Source: M2408 sp046303515 (GTDB taxonomy: Bacteria > Bacteroidota > Bacteroidia > Flavobacteriales_D > Crocinitomicaceae). Taken from it: 64,000 bases of DNA. The notes below the pieces were generated by a model. It was given only the letters and a program-made list of their open reading frames with translations. It did not search any database and had not been told where the DNA came from. Position numbers and translations under genes: made by a program. The stretch covers positions 22,035-86,034 of the forward strand of contig JBKCGI010000022.1 in NCBI GenBank assembly GCA_046303515.1, in the 5' to 3' direction. Of the stretch, positions 52,458 through 61,385 are shown piece after piece. Numbering within the stretch: the stretch's first letter is position 1; every line of letters begins with the position of its first letter.

Positions 52458-53162
52458 TTATTTAGCTAAAATTTCTTTGAGGATTTCGTTCAATTCCTTT
52501 CCTCGTGTTAAGGTCATCATGTGAGATCCTTTTTTTATAGTTGTAGCGTTTTTTACATTCCTTAAAGGAAGAGTTTTGTCTTCATCGCCATGAATGTGTA
52601 TGATACTTGAATGAGCTTCCTTTTTATCCCAATTGATAATCAAATTGACAGTGCGTTTTAAGTACTTTGGATTTTTATTCTTCAACATCGATTTAAAGGT
52701 ACTTTTATTTTTGTTCCTATCTGGTTCTACTAAAGGTTGCAAGATTTTTGCTCCTAACTTTATCAATCTTTTGGGAATAATTTTATTTAGAGGAATGTGT
52801 TTTTGAAAACGATATCTAAAAGGTAATTCACTTCTACATTTTGCACTTGAAATTATAATTGCTTTTTGTGGCTTGTATACGTCTAATAATTCTGAAATTA
52901 GCATTCCACCCAAACTAACCCCAATGAAGCTATATGATGCACTTGTGTCAATATTTTTAGCAATTTCATATGCATATTCTTGCATCGTTATTCCTTTTTT
53001 CGGAATAGGATAGGAGAGGTAAACTTTTTTGTAGGATGAATCAAGTATTATTTCTTGAAAAATGCGTTCATCTGATCCTTGACCAGGAAAAAAATAAACG
53101 GTTTGGGCAATAATATCATTACCGAATAATATGAATGTCGTGAATATAATCGTTTTCAGCAT
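52458..53162 (-). CDS. Secreted alpha/beta-hydrolase-like protein
   Basis: A signal peptide (MLKTIIFTTFILFGNDIIAQ) and a 210-residue alpha/beta-hydrolase fold. YFFPGQGSDERIF gives the oxyanion-side loop, IGVSLGGMLISEL carries the nucleophile elbow GVSLGG, IHGDEDKTLPL the acid and GSHMMTLTRG the His. All three catalytic positions appear present. Substrate unknown; size and motifs fit small esterase/lipase-like members common in Bacteroidota. It converges with the DUF5684 gene; the nearest gene upstream is a small lipoprotein 46 bases away. Confidence 0.78.
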   Translation of the reverse strand: MLKTIIFTTFILFGNDIIAQTVYFFPGQGSDERIFQEIILDSSYKKVYLSYPIPKKGITMQEYAYEIAKNIDTSASYSFIGVSLGGMLISELLDVYKPQKAIIISSAKCRSELPFRYRFQKHIPLNKIIPKRLIKLGAKILQPLVEPDRNKNKSTFKSMLKNKNPKYLKRTVNLIINWDKKEAHSSIIHIHGDEDKTLPLRNVKNATTIKKGSHMMTLTRGKELNEILKEILAK

Positions 53163-53208
53163 ACATAATAAAGCATAGCAACAATTTTAATTTGTAGCCG
53201 ATGTAAAT

Positions 53209-53589
53209 TTATTTACAAGGAGAATTTTCTTCGTAGCGCACCAAAGTTGAGTTTTTGAGTAAGTCTTGAACTTCTTTAATAAAACTACTTTGTTCCTTAT
53301 CTTTTAGTTCAGAAAGTTTGAAACAATAATCAATTTCACCTTCACGACCCCATTTTGTTGTTTTAATTGTGAGTTTGACTTTATTTTTTGTTTGGTAATC
53401 GGCTAAATAATTGTCTAAAAGAATTTTGGCTTCACCATCAGGTCCTGAACCAATGCTGATAAAGGAAACGATGAAACGCATATTTGCTGAGATATTATTT
53501 TCTGTATTATCTTTTTGTGTTGTGTTTTTACTTGTATGACATGATAAAAGTAACAAGACAATTATTGGAGAAAAGTATTTTAAAGTCAT
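53209..53589 (-). CDS. Hypothetical lipoprotein, 126 residues
   Basis: Not recognised. A lipoprotein signal (YFSPIIVLLLLSCHTSK, Cys17) is followed by a short Asn/Thr-rich linker and a compact domain with SIGSGPDGEAKILLDNYLADY and TIKTTKWGREGEIDYCFKL. A second Cys is near the middle and one near the end (NSPCK), which may form a disulfide. It follows the M42 peptidase gene by 8 bases and is probably co-transcribed. Confidence 0.68.
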   Translation of the reverse strand: MTLKYFSPIIVLLLLSCHTSKNTTQKDNTENNISANMRFIVSFISIGSGPDGEAKILLDNYLADYQTKNKVKLTIKTTKWGREGEIDYCFKLSELKDKEQSSFIKEVQDLLKNSTLVRYEENSPCK

Positions 53590-53597
53590 TTTTTAAT

Positions 53598-54650
53598 TTA
53601 TTTAAAACTCCAATCGTATTTGTCAATATCTGTCAAACATGCGGTGAGTAAGGAAATACTTCCGTTTATATCGTCTTTATTTGCCATTTCGATAACTTGA
53701 TGCAAATGTCGTGTTGGAATTGAAATCGCGCCTGCTATTGAACCTCCTTGAGTCATGCGTTGTATTCCAGCTGTATCAGTTCCACCAGCAGTTAAAATTT
53801 CTGGCTGCCATTTAATCTTATGTTTATCGGCTGTTTGTTTCATGAAATCAACCATTCTGTAATCACAAATTGTAGAAGCATCCATAATTTTGATTGCAGT
53901 ACCTTCTCCTAATTTCGTTATCATTTCATGTGCCGCAGCTCCTGGTAAATCAAAAGCAATTGTTGTATCTAAACCAAAACCGAAGTCTGGATTAATTTTT
54001 AAAGCAGATACATTTGCTCCACGAACACCAACTTCCTCCTGAACAGTAAAAACACCGTAAATATCGTAAGGTACAGTTTTCCCTTTGAGGTTTTTCAGTG
54101 TTTCAATCAAAATAAAGACCGCCAAACGATTATCTAGAGATTTTGAATTGACGCAATTTCCCATTTCAATATATTCGCGTTCTCTTGTGATTGGGGCACC
54201 GATTTTAATGTTTTCAAGAACTTCTTCCTTCGTTAAACCTGTATCGATAAAGTAGTCACTTAATTTGGCAACTTTATTGCGTTCATCCGCAGTCATGACG
54301 TGGATAGGTTTGGATGCCATAACCCCAATAATGTCTTTTTTTCCATGAATTAGAACACGTTGAGCAGTAAGCGTTTTTGGATCAAATCCACCTAAAGTAT
54401 GAAAACGAATAAATCCTTTGTCATCAATATGTGTTACAATGAAACCAATTTCGTCCATGTGGGCTCCTATCATCACGCGTTTGTCTGCCGTTCCTTTTTT
54501 GATGGCGTAAACATTCCCCATGTTATCAGTTTGGATTTCGTCCACCAAACCTTCTAATTCTTGGATAACTAAAGCTCTAACTTTTTGTTCGAAACCTGGT
54601 GCTCCAGGAGTTTTGCAAATTTTTGCTAATAAATCTGAGTTGAATTTCAT
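53598..54650 (-). CDS. M42-family metallo-aminopeptidase
   Basis: Cytoplasmic di-metal aminopeptidase (glutamyl aminopeptidase/FrvX group). GAHMDEIGFIVTHID has the first metal His, SLDNRLAVFILIE the bridging Asp, VQEEVGVRGA the catalytic Glu pair, GLDTTIAFD another metal Asp, and AGGTDTAGIQ and PTRHLHQVIE the last ligands. The length of 350 residues is normal. It lies 15 bases after the EnvC-like gene. Substrate preference is not decided by the sequence. Confidence 0.93.
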   Translation of the reverse strand: MKFNSDLLAKICKTPGAPGFEQKVRALVIQELEGLVDEIQTDNMGNVYAIKKGTADKRVMIGAHMDEIGFIVTHIDDKGFIRFHTLGGFDPKTLTAQRVLIHGKKDIIGVMASKPIHVMTADERNKVAKLSDYFIDTGLTKEEVLENIKIGAPITREREYIEMGNCVNSKSLDNRLAVFILIETLKNLKGKTVPYDIYGVFTVQEEVGVRGANVSALKINPDFGFGLDTTIAFDLPGAAAHEMITKLGEGTAIKIMDASTICDYRMVDFMKQTADKHKIKWQPEILTAGGTDTAGIQRMTQGGSIAGAISIPTRHLHQVIEMANKDDINGSISLLTACLTDIDKYDWSFK

Positions 54651-54665
54651 ATTGAAAAATTTATT

Positions 54666-55952
54666 TTATCTGGTAATCCACAAACTTGGATTCAATACCG
54701 TAACATCTTGTCTTACTTCAAAATGCAAAACAGAAAGACTGCCGCTATCTGGAGGTAAAAGAGAACCGATGGATTGCTTTGTGTTCACTTTGTCACCTTT
54801 TGTGACGTAAACATCTTGTAAATTAGAGTACACCGTTCTGTAATTTCCGTGTTTGATAATTATTGTTTTTCCTGCGCCAACAATGTTGATTACAGTAGTA
54901 ACTTCACCTTCAAATACCGCGCGAACTTGAGCGCCTTTGTTGGTACTGAAATCTACTCCGTTATTGTTCGTGAAAATATTTGGAATCGAAGGATGCGCAT
55001 TTTTACCAAAACCCTCAGTAATCGAACCAGTTGTTACTGGCCAAGGCAATTTCCCTTTATTACTCTCAAAATTTGAATTTAAGGCAACATCTTTTGGTTC
55101 TGAAAAAGTTATTTCTTTATCTGGTTTCGTTTTGGTATTTGAACCACTTGTAGTTCCAGATTTTGGTTTTTTGTCTCCGCTTTTAGAAGTTTTTGCAGTT
55201 TTGCTTGTTTTTGCTGAGTTTTTCGCAATATCAGCTTGAATGATTTGATCTATTTTGCGTTTGATTTCTTGTTTTTTTAGCTCATCTTTTTTCATTTGAG
55301 CAATCAATTTAGATTCTTCTTGTTTGAGTTTTGTTAAGGTTTTAGCTTGTTTGTCTTTGTCTTTTAAAATCTCATCTTTTTCAACACGTTTTTCATCCGC
55401 AATTTTTTCTTTGTAGGTTTTTTCTTCAACTAATTCTCCTTTTTCTCGGGCAATTAATTTTTTGTGTTGTAGAATTATAAGTTTTTGTTTGCGCTGAATT
55501 TCGGCAATTTTGTCTAGATATTTTTTGCGTTTTAACGCTTCATAATATGAAGTTGAAGAAAATAAAAACATCATCTGTCCAGCTTTACTTCTTTTTTTAT
55601 AAGCGTAAATGACTAATTTTTTGTATTGAATTTTGAGGGATTTTAATTTAGTTTCCAACTCTTCAATCTGCATGTTTTTTTGTTCGATCTTTAATTCCGT
55701 TCCGCGAATTTGATTGTCGAAATTTTGCAGTAATTCCTCTCTAAATTTAACTTGATTGTCAATTAACTTCAATTCATTTAAAGTAACTTCCGTTGTTGAT
55801 TTAGTTTTTTCTAATAAAGATTTTGTGTTGGAAATATTTTTCTCCAAGCGGTCTCTTTCTTTTTTTAATTTATCAGTACTACTTTGCGCCAACAAAATAG
55901 TTGGAAAAATAAATAGAATTACAAGGACAATATGTTTACTTACATTCTTCAT
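54666..55952 (-). CDS. envC: EnvC-like murein hydrolase activator with degenerate LytM domain
   Basis: A signal peptide (HIVLVILFIFPTILLAQ), a long coiled coil (about 25-235), a Ser/Thr/Lys-rich linker and a LytM/M23 domain (about 310-428). In active LytM enzymes the motifs are HxxxD and HxH. Here the first site is NNGVDF (Asn for His) and the last is VLHFEVR (Leu for the first His), so the metal site is incomplete. This is the state of E. coli EnvC, which activates amidases rather than cutting itself. The length is 428 residues. It overlaps the DUF4292 gene by 17 bases. Confidence 0.88.
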   Translation of the reverse strand: MKNVSKHIVLVILFIFPTILLAQSSTDKLKKERDRLEKNISNTKSLLEKTKSTTEVTLNELKLIDNQVKFREELLQNFDNQIRGTELKIEQKNMQIEELETKLKSLKIQYKKLVIYAYKKRSKAGQMMFLFSSTSYYEALKRKKYLDKIAEIQRKQKLIILQHKKLIAREKGELVEEKTYKEKIADEKRVEKDEILKDKDKQAKTLTKLKQEESKLIAQMKKDELKKQEIKRKIDQIIQADIAKNSAKTSKTAKTSKSGDKKPKSGTTSGSNTKTKPDKEITFSEPKDVALNSNFESNKGKLPWPVTTGSITEGFGKNAHPSIPNIFTNNNGVDFSTNKGAQVRAVFEGEVTTVINIVGAGKTIIIKHGNYRTVYSNLQDVYVTKGDKVNTKQSIGSLLPPDSGSLSVLHFEVRQDVTVLNPSLWITR

Positions 55953-56748
55953 AGTCTTCAGGTATAACTAAAAAAAGTTCTTGCGGTACATTAATTTGTA
56001 TTTTATCGTAGGATAAGCTTATTTCAATCGTATTTTTTGCTGTGTAAATTTTTACAAAAACCTCAGAAGGAATGTTGTAATTTTCATGCATCTCCCAACT
56101 TAGAAAATTCACTTCAATTCGAGCGGTATCGGACTTACTTTCCAATTCCATTTTTTTCAAACTTTTTAAGTCATTTGCTAAAAAATATTTGATGATGATA
56201 TCGTCTTGAAATTTTTCTTTCTTATCAGAACGTTTGATATCGCGTTTTCTGTGAGATGAAATAATGTAATTGTATTGGTCGTGAATCTGAAAATATTTCT
56301 GACTGGTATCGTAAGCTAAAGGTAAACCTAATATCAATTCTTCTACGTTTTTGTAATCAAAGGCAATACCAAAATTATCTTTGATGTAGGAAAGTTTTGT
56401 TTTAGTAAAACATTTTCCTCTTTTGTTGAGAATAGTTAAACTGTCTGGCGTTAAAATAGAATTGTAAATCGGCAAAGTGGCATAAGTAATCAAAGCACTT
56501 ATTGCGCTGTCTTTCACTAAACGTATAGATGTTTTGAAAGAAATATCTTGAGTTGTGTCTTTGTAAGATGTTGCTATTTTCGTGTAGAAAGTATTTGGTT
56601 TACGTAAAGTTAAACTATCCAAAACAGCTAGTAATTCAGGTGTTTTTTTTCTCTCTACTTTTACTAAACTTTCTCCAATTACTTTTTTAGAACAAGAAGC
56701 TAAAATCAGTAACGATAAAAAAGCAAGTTGTTTAATATATCGGATCAT
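55936..56748 (-). CDS. DUF4292 lipoprotein
   Basis: From ATG 56748 there is a lipoprotein signal (MIRYIKQLAFLSLLILASC, Cys19), then a 250-residue domain that starts with LAVLDSLTLRKPNTFYTKI and has KDTTQDISFKTSIRLVKDS, as in DUF4292, distantly like LolA/LolB-type lipid carriers. Place between the TPR lipoprotein and EnvC-like genes is a conserved arrangement in Bacteroidota as I recall it. A longer start at 56775 is open, but the lipobox fits 56748. Overlaps: 17 bases with each neighbour. Confidence 0.8.
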   Translation of the reverse strand: MIRYIKQLAFLSLLILASCSKKVIGESLVKVERKKTPELLAVLDSLTLRKPNTFYTKIATSYKDTTQDISFKTSIRLVKDSAISALITYATLPIYNSILTPDSLTILNKRGKCFTKTKLSYIKDNFGIAFDYKNVEELILGLPLAYDTSQKYFQIHDQYNYIISSHRKRDIKRSDKKEKFQDDIIIKYFLANDLKSLKKMELESKSDTARIEVNFLSWEMHENYNIPSEVFVKIYTAKNTIEISLSYDKIQINVPQELFLVIPEDYEECK

Positions 56749-58444
56749 AGTATGCTTTTTTATCAATTTTATCATTTAACTTTTGGTTTGTAGAACCTAA
56801 TTCTTTTGCTTTTTTCCAAATGATTATCGCTTCATCAACTTTGCCAAGTTTGAATAATGCATCACCTAAATGTTCTGTAATGTGCTTGTCATTAGGTCTT
56901 ACTGCTAAAGCTTTTTTGAATTGTTCAAGTGCATTGTTATATTTTCCATTTTGAAACAAAATCCAGCCATAGGTATCTAAAAAGTGAGATTCATTTGGAG
57001 ATTTTGCCAAAACTTCCAAAATCAAATTTTCTGCTTTTTCCAAGTCGATTTTTGCTAAGGCTAGACGATATGCATAGTTGTTTCTGTATAAAACATTTCC
57101 ATTATCCAATTTTAAAGCGCTTTCGTACGCTTCTTTTCCTTCTGAATATTTTTTTAATCCGAAAAGTGCTTCACCTTTTTGAGCCAACATTTCTGCTTTC
57201 ATTAAAGGGTCATTTGCAATTAATTCATCTCCAAGAGTTAATTTGTCAACGGCATCTTCATATTTTTTGATTTGATTTGCTGACATTCCGTAAAACAAAT
57301 AAACCTTTACCTGCGCTGGGAAATATTCAAGGCAAATTTTCGAATCGTCATAAAGTTTTTGATAATCTTGGTTTTTATATTCCATGATCAAAACTTGTTC
57401 CCATATTGCGAATTTTGTTTTATCATATTCCAATGCCTTCTGGAAATCTTTCAAAGCCAAATCTTCTTTTTCACTTTTCATGTAGAAATCCCCACGAATT
57501 GAGTAGGCCCTAGCGTCAGTATTGTATTTATCAACTAAAATATCTGCCAATTGAAACATTTCTGGATCTAATTTATATTGGCTTTCAAACATCCCAAGGA
57601 TTACTTTTGCTTTCGTATTTATAGGAATATCATCGCATTTAAAAGCTTTAATTAATTCGTCATAAGATTTTGCTTTATTTCCTTTTTGATCATAATATTG
57701 TGCCAATGCCATATGTGCATTTCCATTCGAAGGATCATTTTCTGCCAATTTTATCAGGTAAGAAAACGCTTTTTCGTCTTGTTTCGTTTGAAAGTAATAA
57801 TCAACTAAATTTCCTAACAATTGCACATCAGAAGGGAAAAGTTCAAGTGCTTTTTCAAGTTCCTTAATTGCTTTTTCATCCTGATTAATCTTTCTGTAAA
57901 GCGAAAACTTCTGAACACTTAACTCAGGATTACTGCCAATTTCAGCCTCTAATTTATCTAAAACTTTTACCGCTCCAGAAAAATCTTCAGAACGCATTAA
58001 AGATTCCGCGTAGGAAAATAACCAATCCAAATTTGTTGGCTCCAAAGAAACTAAGGATTTAAATTGTTTTGCTGCTTCCTTGTAATTTTTCCCCTCAAAC
58101 AACATGTAGGCATATTCTTGAATGTACCATTTGTTTTTAGGGTCTAGCTTTACAGCAACTTGTATATTTTCAGCTGATTTTGATAGTTGTTGCGTATATA
58201 AATAGCACTGTGCCAATGCAAAATAAACTGCATCGTCATTTGGTTTTAGAATTTTACATTGCTCAAAAGCCTCAATCGCTTTTGGAAACTGACCTTTTTG
58301 TTTCAGGCGAATAGCTTCATGAAAGCGTTCAATGTAAGGATAATCTAAAGAGGAAAAGCCTACAGCATTTTTACTTTCTGAATTTTTCTTTGTTCCGCAG
58401 GAAACGAAAACGATGAGGAGTGATATGTAAAAAAATACCTTCAT
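56732..58444 (-). CDS. TPR-repeat lipoprotein
   Basis: A lipoprotein signal (MKVFFYISLLIVFVSC, Cys16) and about fourteen tetratricopeptide repeats over 570 residues, for example KAIEAFEQCKILKPNDDAVYF, AAKQFKSLVSLEPTNLDWLF and ALEQFKKALAVRPNDKHITE (in parts). Such proteins serve as protein-docking scaffolds on the periplasmic side. It lies one base over the end of the nucleotidyltransferase gene and overlaps the DUF4292 gene. Partner unknown. Confidence 0.88.
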   Translation of the reverse strand: MKVFFYISLLIVFVSCGTKKNSESKNAVGFSSLDYPYIERFHEAIRLKQKGQFPKAIEAFEQCKILKPNDDAVYFALAQCYLYTQQLSKSAENIQVAVKLDPKNKWYIQEYAYMLFEGKNYKEAAKQFKSLVSLEPTNLDWLFSYAESLMRSEDFSGAVKVLDKLEAEIGSNPELSVQKFSLYRKINQDEKAIKELEKALELFPSDVQLLGNLVDYYFQTKQDEKAFSYLIKLAENDPSNGNAHMALAQYYDQKGNKAKSYDELIKAFKCDDIPINTKAKVILGMFESQYKLDPEMFQLADILVDKYNTDARAYSIRGDFYMKSEKEDLALKDFQKALEYDKTKFAIWEQVLIMEYKNQDYQKLYDDSKICLEYFPAQVKVYLFYGMSANQIKKYEDAVDKLTLGDELIANDPLMKAEMLAQKGEALFGLKKYSEGKEAYESALKLDNGNVLYRNNYAYRLALAKIDLEKAENLILEVLAKSPNESHFLDTYGWILFQNGKYNNALEQFKKALAVRPNDKHITEHLGDALFKLGKVDEAIIIWKKAKELGSTNQKLNDKIDKKAYYDPIY

Positions 58445-59451
58445 TAATCTATTGTAGAATAATCACTCATGCTGATATCTCTCGCAATTCCATTGTATTT
58501 TGCGTAATTTCCAATCATTGAGTTTTCAATATTTGCATTTAAAATTTCAGTACTTTTTTGAAGAATACTGTTTTTGATAATGCATTCATTTACGTGTGAA
58601 TTTTTCCCAATAGAAACGTGAGGACCAATAACAGAATTTGAAATCACAACTCCTTCTCCAATATAACATGGCGGAATGATGATTGTTTGTGTAACTTTCG
58701 CACTTGGATGAATCATTTCTAAATTCTTGGCATAATCGTATTCCAATACGCGTTGGTTCGTATGAACTGTAACTTCTTTATTACCACAATCTAACCATTC
58801 TTCTACTCTTCCTGGGCGGAATTTTTTACCTTTTTCCGTTAATCTTCTTAATGCATCAGGCAATTGGTATTCGCCACTTTTAATGATATTATTATCAATT
58901 AAATAATCTAATTCAGTATGTAAATCCTCTCCACTTTTGAAGTAATATGCTCCAATCATTGCTAAATCAGAAACAAAGGTTTGCGGTTTTTCAACGAAAT
59001 CAATGATATCACCATCTTCGTTCATTTTTACAACTCCAAAAGAAGATGGGTCTTCGATTTGTTTTACCCATAAAATTCCATCAACATTTGGATCGATTTT
59101 AAAATCAGCTTTGAATAAAGTATCTGCAAATGCAACAACAACTGGACCATGCAACAATTCTTTAGCACACAAAACCGCATGAGCAGTTCCTAATGCTTCA
59201 CGTTGGTAAAAAATCGAACCTTTAGCGCCTAATTTTTCAGCTACTTCAATTAATTCTTGTTCGATATCAGCTCCAAAATCTCCAACAACGAAACCAATTT
59301 CTTCAATTTGTTCGCTACAAACATTGGCAATATCTTCAACTAAACGATGTACAATTGGTTTTCCTCCAACTGGAATTAATGGTTTTGGTAAAGTTAATGT
59401 GTGGGGACGTAATCTGCTTCCTCGTCCTGCCATTGGTATGATAACTTTCAT
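58444..59451 (-). CDS. Sugar-phosphate nucleotidyltransferase
   Basis: Nucleotidyltransferase of the RfbA/GlmU type that makes an NDP-sugar for envelope polysaccharides. IIPMAGRGSRLRPHTLTLPKP is the nucleotide-binding signature (in the first 24 residues), VVVAFADTLF and VEEWLDCGNKEV are conserved catalytic parts. A short left-handed beta-helix follows at the C-terminus (from about 240: CYIGEGVVISNSVIGPHVSI). The length is 335 residues. The sugar cannot be told; it could be glucose-1-P thymidylyltransferase-like. A -7 box lies 24 bases before the start. Confidence 0.88.
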   Translation of the reverse strand: MKVIIPMAGRGSRLRPHTLTLPKPLIPVGGKPIVHRLVEDIANVCSEQIEEIGFVVGDFGADIEQELIEVAEKLGAKGSIFYQREALGTAHAVLCAKELLHGPVVVAFADTLFKADFKIDPNVDGILWVKQIEDPSSFGVVKMNEDGDIIDFVEKPQTFVSDLAMIGAYYFKSGEDLHTELDYLIDNNIIKSGEYQLPDALRRLTEKGKKFRPGRVEEWLDCGNKEVTVHTNQRVLEYDYAKNLEMIHPSAKVTQTIIIPPCYIGEGVVISNSVIGPHVSIGKNSHVNECIIKNSILQKSTEILNANIENSMIGNYAKYNGIARDISMSDYSTID

Positions 59452-59475
59452 TCTTTTTTTGGTTTATTAGAATAT

Positions 59476-59483
59476 CAAATATA
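59476..59483 (-). promoter_or_regulatory. -7 box of the nucleotidyltransferase-TPR-DUF4292-EnvC operon
   Basis: TATATTTG on the minus strand is a full match to TAnnTTTG, 24 bases before the ATG. Confidence 0.4.
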
Positions 59484-59516
59484 AGTTTATTTTTCTTTTT
59501 TTCGCGTAATGGAAAT

Positions 59517-59954
59517 TTATTTCTTTCCTGTACTTCCAAAACCTCCTGCACCACGATCGGTATCAGAAAGATTTTCGGTGCTAATCCAATTTGCTTGTTC
59601 TACTTTAGCAAAAACAAGTTGAGCAACACGTTCTCCATCCTGAATTACGAAAGTTTCGTTGGAAAGGTTTACTAAAATCACGCCAATTTCTCCACGGTAA
59701 TCAGCATCGATTGTTCCAGGTGAATTTAAAACCGTTATTCCGTTTTTAAAAGCTAATCCACTTCTTGGTCGCACTTGAGCTTCGTAACCTTCTGGGATTT
59801 CTATAAAAAGTCCCGTTTTTACTAAAACTCTTTCTAAGGGTTTTAAGTTAATTGCTTCCGAAATATTCGCTTTCAAATCCAGACCAGCCGCAGCACTTGT
59901 TTCGTACTTTGGTACATCGTGTTTGGATTGATTGATGATTTTAACGTTCAACAT
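59517..59954 (-). CDS. dut: dUTP diphosphatase
   Basis: Trimeric dUTPase that keeps uracil out of DNA. All five motifs are present in 145 residues: AAAGLDLKA (1), RPRSGLAFK (2), GTIDADYRGEIGVILVN (3), RVAQLVFAKVE (4) and the C-terminal RGAGGFGSTGKK (5), which closes over the substrate. It lies 8 bases after the DUF2911 gene. Confidence 0.97.
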   Translation of the reverse strand: MLNVKIINQSKHDVPKYETSAAAGLDLKANISEAINLKPLERVLVKTGLFIEIPEGYEAQVRPRSGLAFKNGITVLNSPGTIDADYRGEIGVILVNLSNETFVIQDGERVAQLVFAKVEQANWISTENLSDTDRGAGGFGSTGKK

Positions 59955-59962
59955 GAGTTAAG

Positions 59963-60808
59963 TTATTTTTTCTCAGATGCTTTTTTGATTAATTCTTCAG
60001 CTTGTTTTACATAAGCAGGATCTTTGTCTTCTTCAGCCAATTTCTTAACTGTTTCAGCAGTTGCTTTTGCACCTTTTAAGTCTTTTAATTCGTATTGGAT
60101 TTTAGCTTTCAACAATCCTGACCAGTATGCTGTTGGATTTAATTCAAAAGCCTTTGTAGCCCATTCCAAAGCTTGCTTCATATCTTTGTTGTTGTCATAG
60201 TAATATTGAGCAGCTTGGTGATATGGACGTTTATCTTGTGTCATCACAGTTTCAATATTTTTCATCATTTTGTCATCAATCTCGACAGCCAAATCTAAAG
60301 AAACTTTTGTGTTTTCCCAGATGAAATCAATGTTGCATGCAGTTGGTTTGATATTGTTGAATTGGATTGTAAAAGTTTCAACTGTTTCAACAACTTTTTG
60401 AGTTTTTACTAGAAAACGAGCAACATCTTCTGTTTCCGTATAGCCATCAGAACCCCAAAGAGTTAGATTTTTATTGAAGATAATTGTCCATTCGTTTGCA
60501 GTTGGAATAGTATAAATCGAATATTGACCAGCTTTAATCGCTTGTCCGTTGATTTTTACATCTTCTCCAAAAGTTATTTTTGTAGAGGCATTTGCACCTG
60601 TTCTCCAAACTTCTCCAAAAGTAACAACATCACCAAAAACAACTCGACCACTTTTGCTTGGACGTGAGTATTCAACAGTTACATCTGAAAGGGCAACAGC
60701 TTGTTTGATAGTTGAAATTGGACTTTTTACTGGAGATTTAAGTGTTTGTGCGTTAAACATTCCAGCCGATAGAAGTGATAATGCTAAGACTTTGATTTGA
60801 TTTTTCAT
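59963..60808 (-). CDS. DUF2911 protein with TPR-like C-terminus
   Basis: A signal peptide (VLALSLLSAGMFNAQ) precedes a DUF2911 domain at about 25-180: VTVEYSRPSKSGRVVFG, GEVWRTGANASTKITF, IKAGQYSIYTIP and WTIIFNKNLTLWG. The C-terminal 90 residues are helical, with ALEWATKAFELNPTAYW and AKATAETVKKLAEE, as in TPR units. Secreted or periplasmic; function unknown. The length is 281 residues. It is 28 bases downstream of the hypothetical at 60837. Confidence 0.85.
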   Translation of the reverse strand: MKNQIKVLALSLLSAGMFNAQTLKSPVKSPISTIKQAVALSDVTVEYSRPSKSGRVVFGDVVTFGEVWRTGANASTKITFGEDVKINGQAIKAGQYSIYTIPTANEWTIIFNKNLTLWGSDGYTETEDVARFLVKTQKVVETVETFTIQFNNIKPTACNIDFIWENTKVSLDLAVEIDDKMMKNIETVMTQDKRPYHQAAQYYYDNNKDMKQALEWATKAFELNPTAYWSGLLKAKIQYELKDLKGAKATAETVKKLAEEDKDPAYVKQAEELIKKASEKK

Positions 60809-60836
60809 GTATATAAATTTATTATTGTGTTTTAGT

Positions 60837-61376
60837 TTAAATCCAATATTTTAGTACTCTTTTTGGGAGTTTTTTTCTTATTTTTTTTACAACTTGATCT
60901 CTTGAAGATGTTCCACTGAAGCGATACATGTCATAAGCTACATGTTTGCCATCACGGTAAAAATTGAAATCTAAAGTGATAGAAACAATCGCATCCCGAT
61001 AAAGGGGAAAAGCATGTCCAATTCCTAATTCTGTTTTCAAGTCGTTAAAAATTGTTGCTTTCTTAAATTTAGTATCGTATCCGCGCACTGAAACCAATAC
61101 GTAAGTATCAAAACCTTTTGATTTTAAAGCTGAAATAATGCTATCACTTCCAATCATTTTGATATCAGTTCCTTGTTTCAAAGCGTTTAAGGATGCCATC
61201 GTTTTGATTCCTTGATTGGCTAAAATTTCACTTAAATTCACCTCTAAGGTAAATCGCTCATCTGCCTTATCAAGCAAAGCAACTACCACTACATTTTTTA
61301 AATCTAGGGTTTCTAGTTGAGCAAAACTTAAAGCATTGATACAACAAAAGAGAGCAATAATTAGGTTTTTTTTCAT
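60837..61376 (-). CDS. Hypothetical secreted protein, 179 residues
   Basis: Not recognised. A signal peptide (KKNLIIALFCCINALSFAQ) is followed by one compact domain: NVVVVALLDKADERFTLEVN, then a helix, IKMIGSDSIISALKSKGFDTYVL (in parts), and VSITLDFNFYRDGKHVAYDM. The alternating strands and helices suggest an alpha/beta fold; the start recalls proteins that sense or bind peptides, but this is weak. The end is basic (KKIRKKLPKRVLKYWI). It lies 9 bases after metF. Confidence 0.65.
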   Translation of the reverse strand: MKKNLIIALFCCINALSFAQLETLDLKNVVVVALLDKADERFTLEVNLSEILANQGIKTMASLNALKQGTDIKMIGSDSIISALKSKGFDTYVLVSVRGYDTKFKKATIFNDLKTELGIGHAFPLYRDAIVSITLDFNFYRDGKHVAYDMYRFSGTSSRDQVVKKIRKKLPKRVLKYWI

Positions 61377-61385
61377 GTTTTAATA

